A stretch of 64,000 nt of DNA from Planctomycetaceae bacterium (lineage in GTDB: Bacteria; Planctomycetota; Planctomycetia; Planctomycetales; Planctomycetaceae). The stretch spans positions 62,001-126,000 of the forward strand of contig JAGQQG010000002.1 of the NCBI GenBank assembly GCA_020426325.1, read 5' to 3'. Positions 6,609-16,500 of the stretch are shown here, one piece after another. Every line of letters starts with the position of its first letter. Position 1 is the stretch's first letter. The translations under genes were made by a program, and so were the position numbers. The notes beneath the pieces were generated by a model. The model had not been told where the DNA came from. It did no database searches and worked only from the letters and a program-made list of their open reading frames with translations.

Positions 6609-9583
6609 CGGATGATCAGGCGTCTCGTACTAGGTCGAAGTGCCCGTTGCAGGTTCGGGAGATAGCCATACGACAGGGCGAGTAACTTGAGTGGATGAAT
6701 GGTCGGCGTGGTCGTCAGTTGCTGCATCTGGAGTTTGCAGCTGCTGCACTCGGTGATACCGAATTGCAAATCAGGCTCATTCATGCGTTGCATCAAAGCA
6801 GAGCCGATCTCCAGCGAGGTCTGGAAATGCTTCTGCGTCAACCCGAAGGCTCCCGCCATCCCCGAGCACCCTTTGTCGATTCTATGCACTGTCAGCTGGG
6901 GGATCAAACTGGTGAGTTCCGCAAACGGAGTCTGTGGTCCCAGAGCTTTCAGATGACACGGAGTGTGATATCCGGCGACGTACTCCAGCGGACCAAAGTC
7001 CTTCTTGAGTTCTCCCCGCTGGTGCAGTTCCCAGAGATAGGCACCTGCCTCTTTTACTTTTGAGGCAACGAGGTCGACATCCGGATGATTGGTCAGCCGG
7101 GGATATTCCTGCGAGAGGCAGAGCGCGGCTGCCGGTTCCGTACAGACGATGTCATACCCGTCCCGGGCAAATTCGCAGAGGATGCGCAGGTTGTGATCAG
7201 CCATTTCCCGGGCCGCCTCAAGGTCGCCAGCAGAGAGCATGGCCATGCCCGATGCGGTCTGCTTTTTAGGGATGACAACCTCAATGCCATTGTGTTCCAG
7301 CACAGCAAGCAGGGCCCGACCGAGATACGGATCATGAAAGTTCACATAATGATCAACGAAGTAAACGACGGGAGCCTTCTGTCCGGCTTTCGGAACTTTG
7401 CGTACCGGGTTGCGTTGGCCGAACTTCCGGAGGAAGGGCCGCCTCGTAAAGGCAGGCAGCTTTCGATCTCTCGAGATCCCCAACAGCTTCTCAATGATCC
7501 AGCGAGCTGGCCGATGATTCAGGACCCAGTTCGAGAACGGGGCCGTCCGCGATCCAAGCTGCCCGAAGGAATGGGCGCGAGACAGCGTCCAGTCAGTGCG
7601 CTCGAGACCGTTCGCCGCAACGTACGACGCTTTCGCTTCGATCATCAAGTGAGGGATGTTGACCTCTGACGGACACTCCAGCTCGCATTGCTTGCAGTTG
7701 AAACACAGATCGGCCAGTTCCTTCATCTCGTCCGACGACAATTCCTTCGGGGCCAGTTTTCCTGACGCCAGATCACGCATCACCACCGCTTTCGCACGCG
7801 GACTGGCGGACTCAATGGGAGCATGATGGAACAGGGGACACATGCGGTTGCCATTGTTTGACGCACGGCAAGTCCCGCAGTTCGTACACCGTTCCGCCGT
7901 CTGAGCGAACTCCAGTGGAGACCATTTGAGCTGCAGATCGGTCAGTTGAGGGGTCGGAGGCGTCGCAGTCCGCAAACGACGGATCGTCACGTGAGGATCA
8001 TCCGAGATGATCTTGCCGGGATTCATCAGGTTGTGCGGATCGAAGATATCTTTCACCTCACGGAACACGCGGTACAGTGGTCCGTATTGCGAGCGGATGA
8101 AGGCCGTCCGCGACAAACCATCACCATGCTCGCCGCTGATGGTCCCCCCGACTTGGAAAACAATTTCATACAGGTCACGGGCCATCGTCTCAATGCGGCC
8201 CAGGTCTGCTTGTGTTGGTTGCGGGAGAAACGGCCGCAGGTGCAGTTGTCCCGAGGCTGCATGAGCATAAAGCGATGCGGTGATCTCATGCTTCTGCAGG
8301 ACTCGCTGAGCCTGCTTGAGGAAGTCTGCCAAACGCTCCGGAGGAACTGCGATGTCTTCCACAAAGGGGAGTGGACGGAACTCACCCAACAGACGTGAAA
8401 GCAGCGGCACGACCCGATTGGGGAGCGACCACAGGAATTCCACCTCTTCCCCGGAGTAAGCTTCCCGGGCGACGACCACCGATGAGTCTCGATTGCGGAC
8501 TGCCGAGACCGCCATCTGGATTCGATCGCGGACCTGCCGCTCGCTGTAGCCGGTCTGCTCAAGCAGAATTCCCGCTTCTGCGGCCTTGGGAATCCATTCC
8601 TCAAAGCGAACATCCGCATCACGACCGAGAGACAGCAGCCGTCGATCCAGCAGATCGCACGCGCTGGGTTGATGAGGGACGATCTGCTGAACAGCAGTGA
8701 TGGCAGCGTCCATCTTGCCGAACAGCAACAGGGCGACTCCGCGATGCGCGGGCAGCGGGGCCGAGTGCAGTGTCGCTTCCGTGAACATCCCCAGCGTCCC
8801 CTCTGATCCGACGAGCAGACGAGGCAAGTGAAGTTCGGTCGGAGTCATGACCCCCCGCAACTGATAGCCGCTGCAATTCCGCATCAGCGACGGTTGTCGC
8901 TCCTCGATCAGTGCTGCATTTTCCTCCAGTAACTTCCGCAAGCGACCGACCAGGTCGCGTCGCACTGTTGGCTCGCTGACCGATGAACCGGGATCGGTCA
9001 GCGGATCAAGTTCGTCGGGACGCCGTTCCGGGCGTTCTCCCAGAGTCTCCTGACTCAACTCCAGTCGCGTCCCACCCGCGAGCACGACCTCCATGCTCAG
9101 CACATGATCGCGCGTCGATCCCACCCTGACTGCATGCGACCCCGCTGCATCGACGGCTAACATGCCGCCGACAGTTGTCACTGCCGTCGTGGAAGGATCG
9201 GGGGGGAAATAGCGGCCCAACGGTCGTAACGCCGCATTCAATTCATCTCGCACGATCCCCGGCTGGACCCGTACGGTCTGCTCACTGAGGGCGATCACAC
9301 CTCGCATGTGACGTGAGAAGTCGACGATCAATCCCGTGCCGACGGCTGCCCCGGTCACTTGAGTCCCTGCCCCGCGTGGGATGAGCGGGATGTGATGCTC
9401 ACCCGCATACTTGGCGAGACTCGCAACGTCAGCCGCATCCTTAGGGTAGGCCACCCCCAGAGGTCGTTGCTGGTAGAGGCTCCCGTCGGTCGAGTACACG
9501 GAGCGCGTGACCGCATCGAGGCGCAGTTCCCCGCGAAAGGTCCCTCTCAAATCTTCCAGGATTTCCAGTTGGGTATCGGGCAC
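6605..9583 (-). CDS. FAD-binding and 4Fe-4S oxidoreductase (D-lactate/glycolate dehydrogenase, YdiJ-like fusion)
   Basis: The 992-residue fusion has, in order: an FAD-binding type 4 domain (about 35-200; 'IPLIPRGAGTQVTGAAVGTG'), an FAD-linked oxidase C domain (about 230-520; 'HAASGQLHLRPFL', 'GTISGEHGDGLSRT'), a dicluster ferredoxin region ('CTNCGTCRASNNGNRMCP' and 'CFNCKQCELECPSEVNIP'), and a C-terminal CCG-type heterodisulfide-reductase-like domain ('YHTPCHLKALG', 'DKGCSGMAGAFG', 'ECSSCKLQM'). Such fusions oxidise 2-hydroxy acids (D-lactate, glycolate, 2-hydroxyglutarate) and pass electrons to the quinone pool. The substrate cannot be read from sequence. No membrane segment is evident. It appears to be the first gene of the moa operon. 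Its promoter should lie in 9584-9811, shared with the divergent hydrolase gene. Confidence 0.9.
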   Translation of the reverse strand: MPDTQLEILEDLRGTFRGELRLDAVTRSVYSTDGSLYQQRPLGVAYPKDAADVASLAKYAGEHHIPLIPRGAGTQVTGAAVGTGLIVDFSRHMRGVIALSEQTVRVQPGIVRDELNAALRPLGRYFPPDPSTTAVTTVGGMLAVDAAGSHAVRVGSTRDHVLSMEVVLAGGTRLELSQETLGERPERRPDELDPLTDPGSSVSEPTVRRDLVGRLRKLLEENAALIEERQPSLMRNCSGYQLRGVMTPTELHLPRLLVGSEGTLGMFTEATLHSAPLPAHRGVALLLFGKMDAAITAVQQIVPHQPSACDLLDRRLLSLGRDADVRFEEWIPKAAEAGILLEQTGYSERQVRDRIQMAVSAVRNRDSSVVVAREAYSGEEVEFLWSLPNRVVPLLSRLLGEFRPLPFVEDIAVPPERLADFLKQAQRVLQKHEITASLYAHAASGQLHLRPFLPQPTQADLGRIETMARDLYEIVFQVGGTISGEHGDGLSRTAFIRSQYGPLYRVFREVKDIFDPHNLMNPGKIISDDPHVTIRRLRTATPPTPQLTDLQLKWSPLEFAQTAERCTNCGTCRASNNGNRMCPLFHHAPIESASPRAKAVVMRDLASGKLAPKELSSDEMKELADLCFNCKQCELECPSEVNIPHLMIEAKASYVAANGLERTDWTLSRAHSFGQLGSRTAPFSNWVLNHRPARWIIEKLLGISRDRKLPAFTRRPFLRKFGQRNPVRKVPKAGQKAPVVYFVDHYVNFHDPYLGRALLAVLEHNGIEVVIPKKQTASGMAMLSAGDLEAAREMADHNLRILCEFARDGYDIVCTEPAAALCLSQEYPRLTNHPDVDLVASKVKEAGAYLWELHQRGELKKDFGPLEYVAGYHTPCHLKALGPQTPFAELTSLIPQLTVHRIDKGCSGMAGAFGLTQKHFQTSLEIGSALMQRMNEPDLQFGITECSSCKLQMQQLTTTPTIHPLKLLALSYGYLPNLQRALRPSTRRLIIR

Positions 9584-9811
9584 GACGACGACAGTCAGAC
9601 GAATGCTGATGTGATTACAAAGACCTCAAAACGTCCTTCCAGTCTATGCATTCGTAGTACCAACGACCATTGATGTTGGTTCCATTCGGGTGAATGGGTC
9701 AGGGTTTGCGGCTCACAGACTCGAACATCGGACCCTACCGCGATACGCTGGGGGACATACATGAACTTTTCAGTCGACCGTTTTCCCCTTTGCCTTCGAA
9801 GATCGGAAGCC

Positions 9812-12046
9812 ATGCGACGTCACTCACTCCTGCTTGCCTTATTGCTCACGATTGTCTCCTCCGCCCATGCAGGGTTACCACGGGCACTCCCCGAGGGAGA
9901 ACAACCCAATGATGTGCGGCTCGGGCCACCAGAAAACTTGAATGGATACTTCCCGTTCCATCAGGTTGAGAGTGTCGATGCCTGGCCTGCTCGACAGGCG
10001 GAAATCCGTCGCAGAATCCTCGTTTCGCAAGGACTCTGGCCACTGCCGACCAAAGCCCCCCTCAATCCGGTCATCCATGGACGAGTTGATCGGGACGATT
10101 ACACGGTTGACCGGGTCTTCTTCGAGTCCATCCCCGGCCACTACGTGACGGGCAGTCTCTACCGCCCGAAGGGCACATCAGGTCCCTACCCTGCCATCAT
10201 CTCGCCGCACGGTCACTGGCAGGATGGACGGTTTTACGATCATGGGGAAAAGAAACTTCATGAGGAAATCGCGATCGGCTCCGAGCGGTTCGATCCGGGG
10301 GGACGCTTTCCGATTCAGGCCCGATGCGTCCAACTCGCACGCATGGGGTGTGTTGTTTTCCAGTATGACATGACCGGCTACGCAGACTCAATTCAGCTCA
10401 AACACCGCCCCGACGACTGGAAGCATCTCGATCGCCTGAACGACTGGGGCTTCATGAGTGTTCAGGCTGAGTTGCGGCTGCAAAACATGATGGGCCTGCA
10501 GACCTGGAACTCGATTCGGGCGCTCGACTTCATCCTCAGTCTGGATGACATCGACACCACCCGCGTCGGCGTCACCGGCGCCAGCGGCGGCGGAACTCAG
10601 TCGATGCTCATCTCCGCTATCGACGACCGCATCACCGCTGCCATGCCCTGTGTCATGGTCTCGACCGCCATGCAGGGTGGCTGTACCTGCGAGAATGCTC
10701 CCCTGCTTCGCATCAACCAGGGGAACGTCGACATTGCTGCTGCGACCGCACCGCGTCCCCTCGGCCTCACCGCAGCCGATGACTGGACACGCGAACTGAA
10801 AACCAAGGGGTTTCCCGATCTCGTGAAGCTGTATGAGATGCTCGGGCATCCCGATCGCTTGACCGCCGCCTTTCACACCGAATTTGGCCACAACTACAAC
10901 CACGTAAACCGCACGGTGATGTACGGCTTCTTCAATCGTCACTTCAATCTGGGATTCGAGGAACCCGTGCTTGAACGGGAGTACAAGCCGCTCTCCCGCG
11001 AAGAGGCGACTGTCTGGACGGAGGAGCATCCTGCCCCGTCCGGCCATCAGGTTGGCGACGCTCACGAAATCGGTCTCCTGCAAATCGCGACGCATGATTC
11101 CGATGAGATGATCGAAGCACTCATCCCCCGAAACAAGAATCAACAGGCCGAGTACCGTAGGGTCATCGGCGGCGCGTGGGAAACAATCCTTGGACGTCAG
11201 CTCGATGACGTCGGTGACATCGAGTTTGAACTCGTTCTGGAGGAAGAACGGGACGGCTATCTGCTGATGACAGGGCTCGTCAGTCACACGTCTGCTCATG
11301 AGCAGCTCCCAGCCCTGTTCCTGTATCCCCAGGAGAACTGGAATGGCCGGGTCGTCCTCTGGTTCACTGACGAGGGAAAGAACGGACTACTCGATGGAGA
11401 CAAGCCAATAAAATCGGTTCAGGAACTGCTCGATGCGGGCGTCACGGTCGCCTCGGCTGACCTGTTCGGACAGGGAGAATTCAACGCCGATGGCAAGCCC
11501 CCTGCCCATCAGCAGATGTGGTTCCAGCAGGATGGAAAAAGCGGATGGCAGACGTTCGTGGGGTATACCTTCGGATACAACCATCCGATCTTTGTCCGCA
11601 GGGCACACGATGTCCTGACCATGCTGGCCTTCACCCGGCGACATGAGAAACAGCCCAAAGCGATCGACCTCGTTGGCATCGGCAACGAAGCCGGATCAGT
11701 GGTGGTTGCTGCCCGCAGTCAGGCCGGTGACGCGATCAGCACCACGTCGGTCGACCTCGGGAACTTCTCGTTCGGTGACCTGACGCGGTCGGACGACCCG
11801 ATGTTCGTCCCCGGTGCAGTCAAGTATCTGGGAGTCGACGGTCTCGTGAGCTTGTGCCCCCCGCAGAGCACGATCGTGGCCCGCAAGACACCGCTTCGGG
11901 TTTCACAGGCGGTCGCCTCCGGTAATCCGGCGACGGTTCCCATTGGCGGCCCTGCCCTGCCTCTGCAGACTGCGACGGCTGAGGATCTCATCGACCGGCT
12001 GGTGACATCCCTCACCGCCGTTCCGCCAGCACCTCCCGCGAACTGA
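9812..12046 (+). CDS. Secreted alpha/beta hydrolase, acetyl xylan esterase-like, with degenerate second domain
   Basis: The start at 9812 places a signal peptide directly at the N-terminus ('MRRHSLLLALLLTIVSSAHA'), so the mature protein of about 724 residues is exported. The first half is an alpha/beta hydrolase related to acetyl xylan esterases, with 'YPAIISPHGHWQDGR', the nucleophile elbow 'VTGASGGGTQS' (Ser), and a His in 'HTEFGHNYNHVNR'. The second half repeats the fold more loosely ('ALFLYPQENWNGRVVLWFTD', 'VTVASADLFGQGEF'). Where its nucleophile elbow should be it reads 'GIGNEAGS', with no Ser at the expected position, so it is probably non-catalytic. The substrate is unknown; carbohydrate ester deacetylation is an inference. 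An LRR lipoprotein gene follows 39 bp later, probably co-transcribed. Confidence 0.8.
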   Translation: MRRHSLLLALLLTIVSSAHAGLPRALPEGEQPNDVRLGPPENLNGYFPFHQVESVDAWPARQAEIRRRILVSQGLWPLPTKAPLNPVIHGRVDRDDYTVDRVFFESIPGHYVTGSLYRPKGTSGPYPAIISPHGHWQDGRFYDHGEKKLHEEIAIGSERFDPGGRFPIQARCVQLARMGCVVFQYDMTGYADSIQLKHRPDDWKHLDRLNDWGFMSVQAELRLQNMMGLQTWNSIRALDFILSLDDIDTTRVGVTGASGGGTQSMLISAIDDRITAAMPCVMVSTAMQGGCTCENAPLLRINQGNVDIAAATAPRPLGLTAADDWTRELKTKGFPDLVKLYEMLGHPDRLTAAFHTEFGHNYNHVNRTVMYGFFNRHFNLGFEEPVLEREYKPLSREEATVWTEEHPAPSGHQVGDAHEIGLLQIATHDSDEMIEALIPRNKNQQAEYRRVIGGAWETILGRQLDDVGDIEFELVLEEERDGYLLMTGLVSHTSAHEQLPALFLYPQENWNGRVVLWFTDEGKNGLLDGDKPIKSVQELLDAGVTVASADLFGQGEFNADGKPPAHQQMWFQQDGKSGWQTFVGYTFGYNHPIFVRRAHDVLTMLAFTRRHEKQPKAIDLVGIGNEAGSVVVAARSQAGDAISTTSVDLGNFSFGDLTRSDDPMFVPGAVKYLGVDGLVSLCPPQSTIVARKTPLRVSQAVASGNPATVPIGGPALPLQTATAEDLIDRLVTSLTAVPPAPPAN

Positions 12047-12085
12047 TCTTCTGGACCTTCACCCTTTCACGGATTCGATCGATCG

Positions 12086-13219
12086 ATGCTTCGAGAATGT
12101 GTTTACTGCCTGCTTGCCTGTGCTGTCCTCATTTCCGTGGGATGTCGCGAGAGTGCATCACCCGATGCAGGGGCACCGACCACTGACCAGCAACCACCGG
12201 CTGAGACGACGGAACAGCCCGCTCAGCCGGGTGACGATCCGGAAGTGGTCACGGCCCTGCAAACGTCTGCGACAGCCGTCAAACAGAATGATGCCGGCAT
12301 CGTCACCGAGGTCGACTTCCGTGGGGCAGAGATCACGGATGCAGACCTCGAACCGCTGACGAAGCTCACTGGCTTGCAGTCGCTGCTGCTCAACGAGACG
12401 GCCATCACCGATGACGGCCTCCAGACCGTCGGCCAACTCACGACCCTGCGAAACCTCGACCTGCGGGGCTGCGGCATCTCGAACGCGGGGATCGAGCATC
12501 TCACCGGGTTGACCAATCTGAAGGCCCTGCGTCTGTCTGGCGAAAGCGGAGCGACCACGGTCGACGACGGCGCGATGGCATCCATCGCCAAATTGACCAG
12601 CCTCAAGGCCCTGCCGCTCGATCACCTCTGGGTCAGCGAGACCGGACTGGAAGAACTCAAAGCCCTCCCCAATCTGGAAGAACTCTACCTTGCCCACACG
12701 CTCGTTGGCGATGCAGCCATGGAAGTGCTGGCCCAGATGCACAACCTCAAGAAGCTCCGCATCTCCGCCACCGGTGTATCCAGCGACGGCCTCGTTCACC
12801 TGCAAGCGCTGACAAACCTGGGAGACCTGGACCTCAGCGAGACGAGTCAGGTCTTCGACGCGGGCCTCGAACACCTCGCGCCGATGACGTCTCTCAAACG
12901 CCTCAACCTCTGGCGTGTCCCCATCACCGACGCGGGCGTTGCTCACCTGTCAGGTCTCACCAACATGGAATGGCTGAATCTCGACAACACCCAACTCACC
13001 GACGCCGGTCTCCCCGCCCTGAAGGACATGCACAACCTCAAGTTCCTCCACCTCGGCTCAACCGCCGTCTCCGACACGGGCCTCCCTCAACTCGAAGGCC
13101 TCACATCATTGGAAGACCTCAAAGTCACTCGCACAGCCGTCACCGAAGAAGGCGTTTCCGAACTCCAAAAGAAACTGCCCAACACCAAGATCCAGCTGAA
13201 ATACCTCGGCGGCGAATGA
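12086..13219 (+). CDS. Leucine-rich repeat lipoprotein
   Basis: The 377-residue protein begins with a hydrophobic signal and a probable lipobox ('CAVLISVGC'), followed by a Pro/Thr-rich linker (about 22-50). It should be membrane-anchored outside the cytoplasm. From about residue 70 to the end it is made of LRR units of about 24 residues with a consensus like 'L..L..L.L..T.ITD.GL..L'. The family-typical Thr-x-(V/I)-(T/S)-D-x-G-L pattern recurs some ten to twelve times. No enzymatic motif is seen. The same repeat type appears in the M56 protein encoded convergently 300 bp away, which suggests a shared origin or a shared ligand. The binding partner is unknown. Confidence 0.82.
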   Translation: MLRECVYCLLACAVLISVGCRESASPDAGAPTTDQQPPAETTEQPAQPGDDPEVVTALQTSATAVKQNDAGIVTEVDFRGAEITDADLEPLTKLTGLQSLLLNETAITDDGLQTVGQLTTLRNLDLRGCGISNAGIEHLTGLTNLKALRLSGESGATTVDDGAMASIAKLTSLKALPLDHLWVSETGLEELKALPNLEELYLAHTLVGDAAMEVLAQMHNLKKLRISATGVSSDGLVHLQALTNLGDLDLSETSQVFDAGLEHLAPMTSLKRLNLWRVPITDAGVAHLSGLTNMEWLNLDNTQLTDAGLPALKDMHNLKFLHLGSTAVSDTGLPQLEGLTSLEDLKVTRTAVTEEGVSELQKKLPNTKIQLKYLGGE

Positions 13220-13220
13220 C

Positions 13221-13409
13221 GGGTAGCACCGGTTGCCACAGAGAATGTCCGGGAATTCGACTCATCAAAAGTAGTCGTCACGCTCCGCCGTGATGACTGT
13301 GACGCTCAGGCGCGTCCAGACTGTCGCAAGCTGTCACTTCATCCGCTCATCACGCGGAGCGTGATGGCTACTGAATTCCCGGACATCCTCCGGGACAACC
13401 GGTGCCGAG
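13221..13409. repeat. Long imperfect palindrome in convergent intergenic region
   Basis: Two arms pair over about 75 and 60 nt. The outer segments 13221-13240 and 13391-13406 share GCACCGGTTG / CAACCGGTGC. The middle segments 13241-13258 and 13373-13390 pair as GAATTCCCGGACATyCTC with one difference. The inner segments 13270-13296 and 13347-13372 pair with one indel and two mismatches (around CACGCTCCGC). About 50 nt separate the arms. The location between two convergent stop codons is typical of REP/MITE-type repeats. It contains no ORF of its own. With the hairpin at 13490-13510 it fills the 303-bp gap between the LRR and M56 genes. Confidence 0.75.
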
Positions 13410-13489
13410 TGAGCGGCCAGAAGCATTTGCCAAGGCGACCTGCGGTCGTTCTTTGTCCGCCTTTGAGAATGCTTCCTGTTGCTTCACAA

Positions 13490-13510
13490 CACGGGTTGTG
13501 ACAACCCGTG
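13490..13510. terminator. Perfect 10-bp hairpin, possible bidirectional terminator or repeat unit
   Basis: CACGGGTTGT, a single G, then ACAACCCGTG form a perfect 10-bp stem just 12 nt past the stop codon of the M56 gene. Neither side has a T-run, so intrinsic termination is doubtful. The segment 13497-13516 also matches the reverse complement of 13221-13240 with two mismatches, so it may be a third copy of the repeat arm described above. Confidence 0.45.
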
Positions 13511-13522
13511 CTACCCGGTTCG

Positions 13523-16500
13523 CTAATTCGCCTGGACCCCTTCGGGGAACTCAATCGTAAATTCCTTGTCAGGGGTTTCCGTGTTGATCTCGTACTCGGT
13601 GACTTCTGCTGTCGTGATCGTCGTGTGGCCACCGCTTCGCAGGATGCTGATTCTCCATGATGCGGGAAGCCAGCCATGTTTTTCATCCTTCGTGAAATCA
13701 ATATCAATTACAGACGAAGGAGGTTGCCCTTCCCGCTGTCTTGTATATCGCACCACTACGAAATCACGGGATGGATCGACAAACCAGGTCTGGATAGATG
13801 TTGGAACACCCTCCCGAAGCGTTCTGATGGCAAGACACGCTTGGCCATCGATTTCCGTGGCCTCTGATGACACTTTGACTTTGGTCCAATCGATGTTCCA
13901 CATCGCGGGATTGAGCGCTCGGAGATTGTGGACGATCGGTTGAGTGTCTGTGATTTCCGTGGCTGAGCAGTTTCCGGCTGGTCTGAGATAGGGCGGCTCC
14001 ACTATGCCGGTGTCTGGGTAGGAAGTCGTTGCTCGACCAATCAGCCCATCAAATCGATGCTGAAACGACATCGCCCGGGTTTCCCACTGCTGGGGTTTTC
14101 CGAGAAGCAGATCATCAGAAGAACCTTTCGCCACGGGTTCGGTCCCGGACTTTGCATAAGCCACCTTCTGCCCATCGACTGCGAGTGACGACTGCTGCGA
14201 GCAGACGATGTCGTCCTCCTCCGTTTCCGTGCCAAGGTGATTGACGATCGTTTGTTTCCACTCGAACCGAAAGGATCGAATTCGTTCCTCTCGCTGTCGT
14301 AAGGCTTCAAAGATTTCGTGTCCTTCGGTTTCTGCGTGCTTGCGTATTTCCTCATCTCGCTCACGAATGAGTTCGTTCGCCGTTTCACGCAGAAGCAAGA
14401 GGGCCTCCTCAGCATCCCCGACTCGTGACCAGTCCATATCGTTAAATCGTACCCTGGGATAGGCCCGCCAGAACTCCCGAATGCTGGCGACCGTAAAATT
14501 GTTCCCTTCTGCCGAAAGAGCCCCGTTGCGCCCGTCGGTGATCTTCGGCATCGACATCAGGTATTTCAGAGCAACATCGGTCGCTCCAGTCTGGCTGAGA
14601 TCGACCGATTCGAGATCTGGAAAACCTTTCAGGTATTCCAACCCCTGTCCTGAGATGTTCGTGTGGCTCAAGTCTAGATAGTAGAGCTTTCGTAGATGTG
14701 AGAGATGCCGCAAGCCCTCATCGGTGATCCCGGTTTTGCTCAATGACAACCAGCGCAGATCCCGTTGGTCGCTGAGCAGTTTCAGCGTGTCATCCGTCGC
14801 CTCCGTGTTGAATAGGTTGATGCTATGTAGACTCGCGTAATCGGAGTCCGGGTCAACCTCAAACGAGCCACCCAGCCTTTCGATCTCGTCGATGAGTCGA
14901 TCTTGAGCGGTTTCAGATTCTGGATTCTCCGGTCCCTGCTCCTGATCGCCAGTTGAGGCGGGACGATCTGTTTGCGCAGTCAGGCGTGACGACGGTGAGT
15001 CTGCGGTCGTGGATGCGATGGACTCATCAGGAGCCGCGTCGTTCCGACTGACCCCGGGCACTCCCTCGGAGAACTCAATCGTGAACTCCTTGTCGGGGAT
15101 TTCAGGGTTGATCTTGTTGAGGATGACTTCGGCTGTCACGGTCTCAGATTGGCCGCCCATATTGACACGGATCTTCCATGTGGACGGAATCCATCCGTGT
15201 TGTGCGTCAGCAACATATTGGATGTCTGCTTCGATGGCCGGTGGTTTCCCCTCCTGTGCTTCGACATGTCGTAACACGACGAAATCCCGGGACGGATCAA
15301 CGAACCACTGTTGGATAAAGTCCGGAGAGTTCTCGTTGTGGACAACAGTTTTGAACAGGATACATGTGTGGCCATCAATCACTTCAGCGTCTGGCGAAAC
15401 TTCGACCTTCGTCCAATCAAGGTTTCCCATCGCTGGATTCAATAGCCGAAACGTATGAACGATCGGTAAACAGTAGCGGACGTTGACGGAGGAGCACATG
15501 CTGGCCGGTCTGCTGAATGCGACCGGCTCACGATCCGAACCCGGGTACTCGAAGAGCGACCGCTCGGTTTGACCATCAAACCGAGCCTGATAGGCTACCT
15601 TGATCATCTGCCATTTGGATCGGTCTTCATGATCGTCGTCAGTCGTTCCTGCTGGGAGTCGGCGTAGCCCAGTGTAGGCATAGGCCACCTTCTCCCCATC
15701 GATAGCCAATGCCGACAGCGTAGCGCAGGTGACGTCGTCGATGGTTTCAGTTTCACGGTCGTCGAAGATGGTCTGTATCCATTCAAAGTGGAACGATTTC
15801 ACCTGTTCTTCACGCCGTTTGAATGCCTGATAGATTTTTGATGCCATGGATTCTGAGGGATTGGCCTCTGAGGCCTGTCGACTCCGAATGGCGTCGTCTG
15901 CCGCTCCTCGTAACAACAGTCGTGCTTCCTCGGGATCGCCGGGTGGGAAGGCGTCCACATCAGAAATGTGCATCCTCGGATAGACTCGCCAGAACTCTCG
16001 AACCCCGGCGATTGTGACGTTCGTCTCCTGCAGTTGAACTGCAACCAGTGTCGGTATGGCCATTAGATCTTTCAGGACTGCATCGTTGATTTGTGTTTCA
16101 CTGAGATCGATGGATGCTAAGTGTGGTAAGTCCTTCAGGTGCTCCACCCCGGGACCTTGAATCACCGTTCCCTTGAGGTAGAGGGAACGTAGCTCTCTCA
16201 AGTTCGCGAGATGCCGCAGGCCTTCGTCGGTGACGTTCGTTTCAGACAGCACAAGGGACCGCAGGTGGGTCAGCTTGCCGAGATGGCTCAGACCTTTGTC
16301 AGAGACTTGCGTCTTCTGCAGAAACAGATGCGAGACGGAGGGGATGCGGCTGATCACCAGCAGACTGCGGTCGTTGGCTTGTGTGTGGTTCATTTCGAGC
16401 ATCGTCAGCGGCAGATGGGCGAGTGCAACCAGGCCCTCACCGGTCACGTTGCATTGCGTGAGGTCAATATGTGCGAGGCTGACCAACGGCGCCAGTTTTC

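Noticed and set aside
10388..11299. Minus-strand frame of 303 codons within the exported hydrolase gene
   Set aside because: No family features; the opposite strand encodes conserved hydrolase motifs across the same stretch.
12158..12946. Minus-strand frame of 262 codons opposite the LRR lipoprotein gene
   Set aside because: It repeats with the LRR period, as expected from the complementary strand of a repetitive gene, and lacks any start signal.
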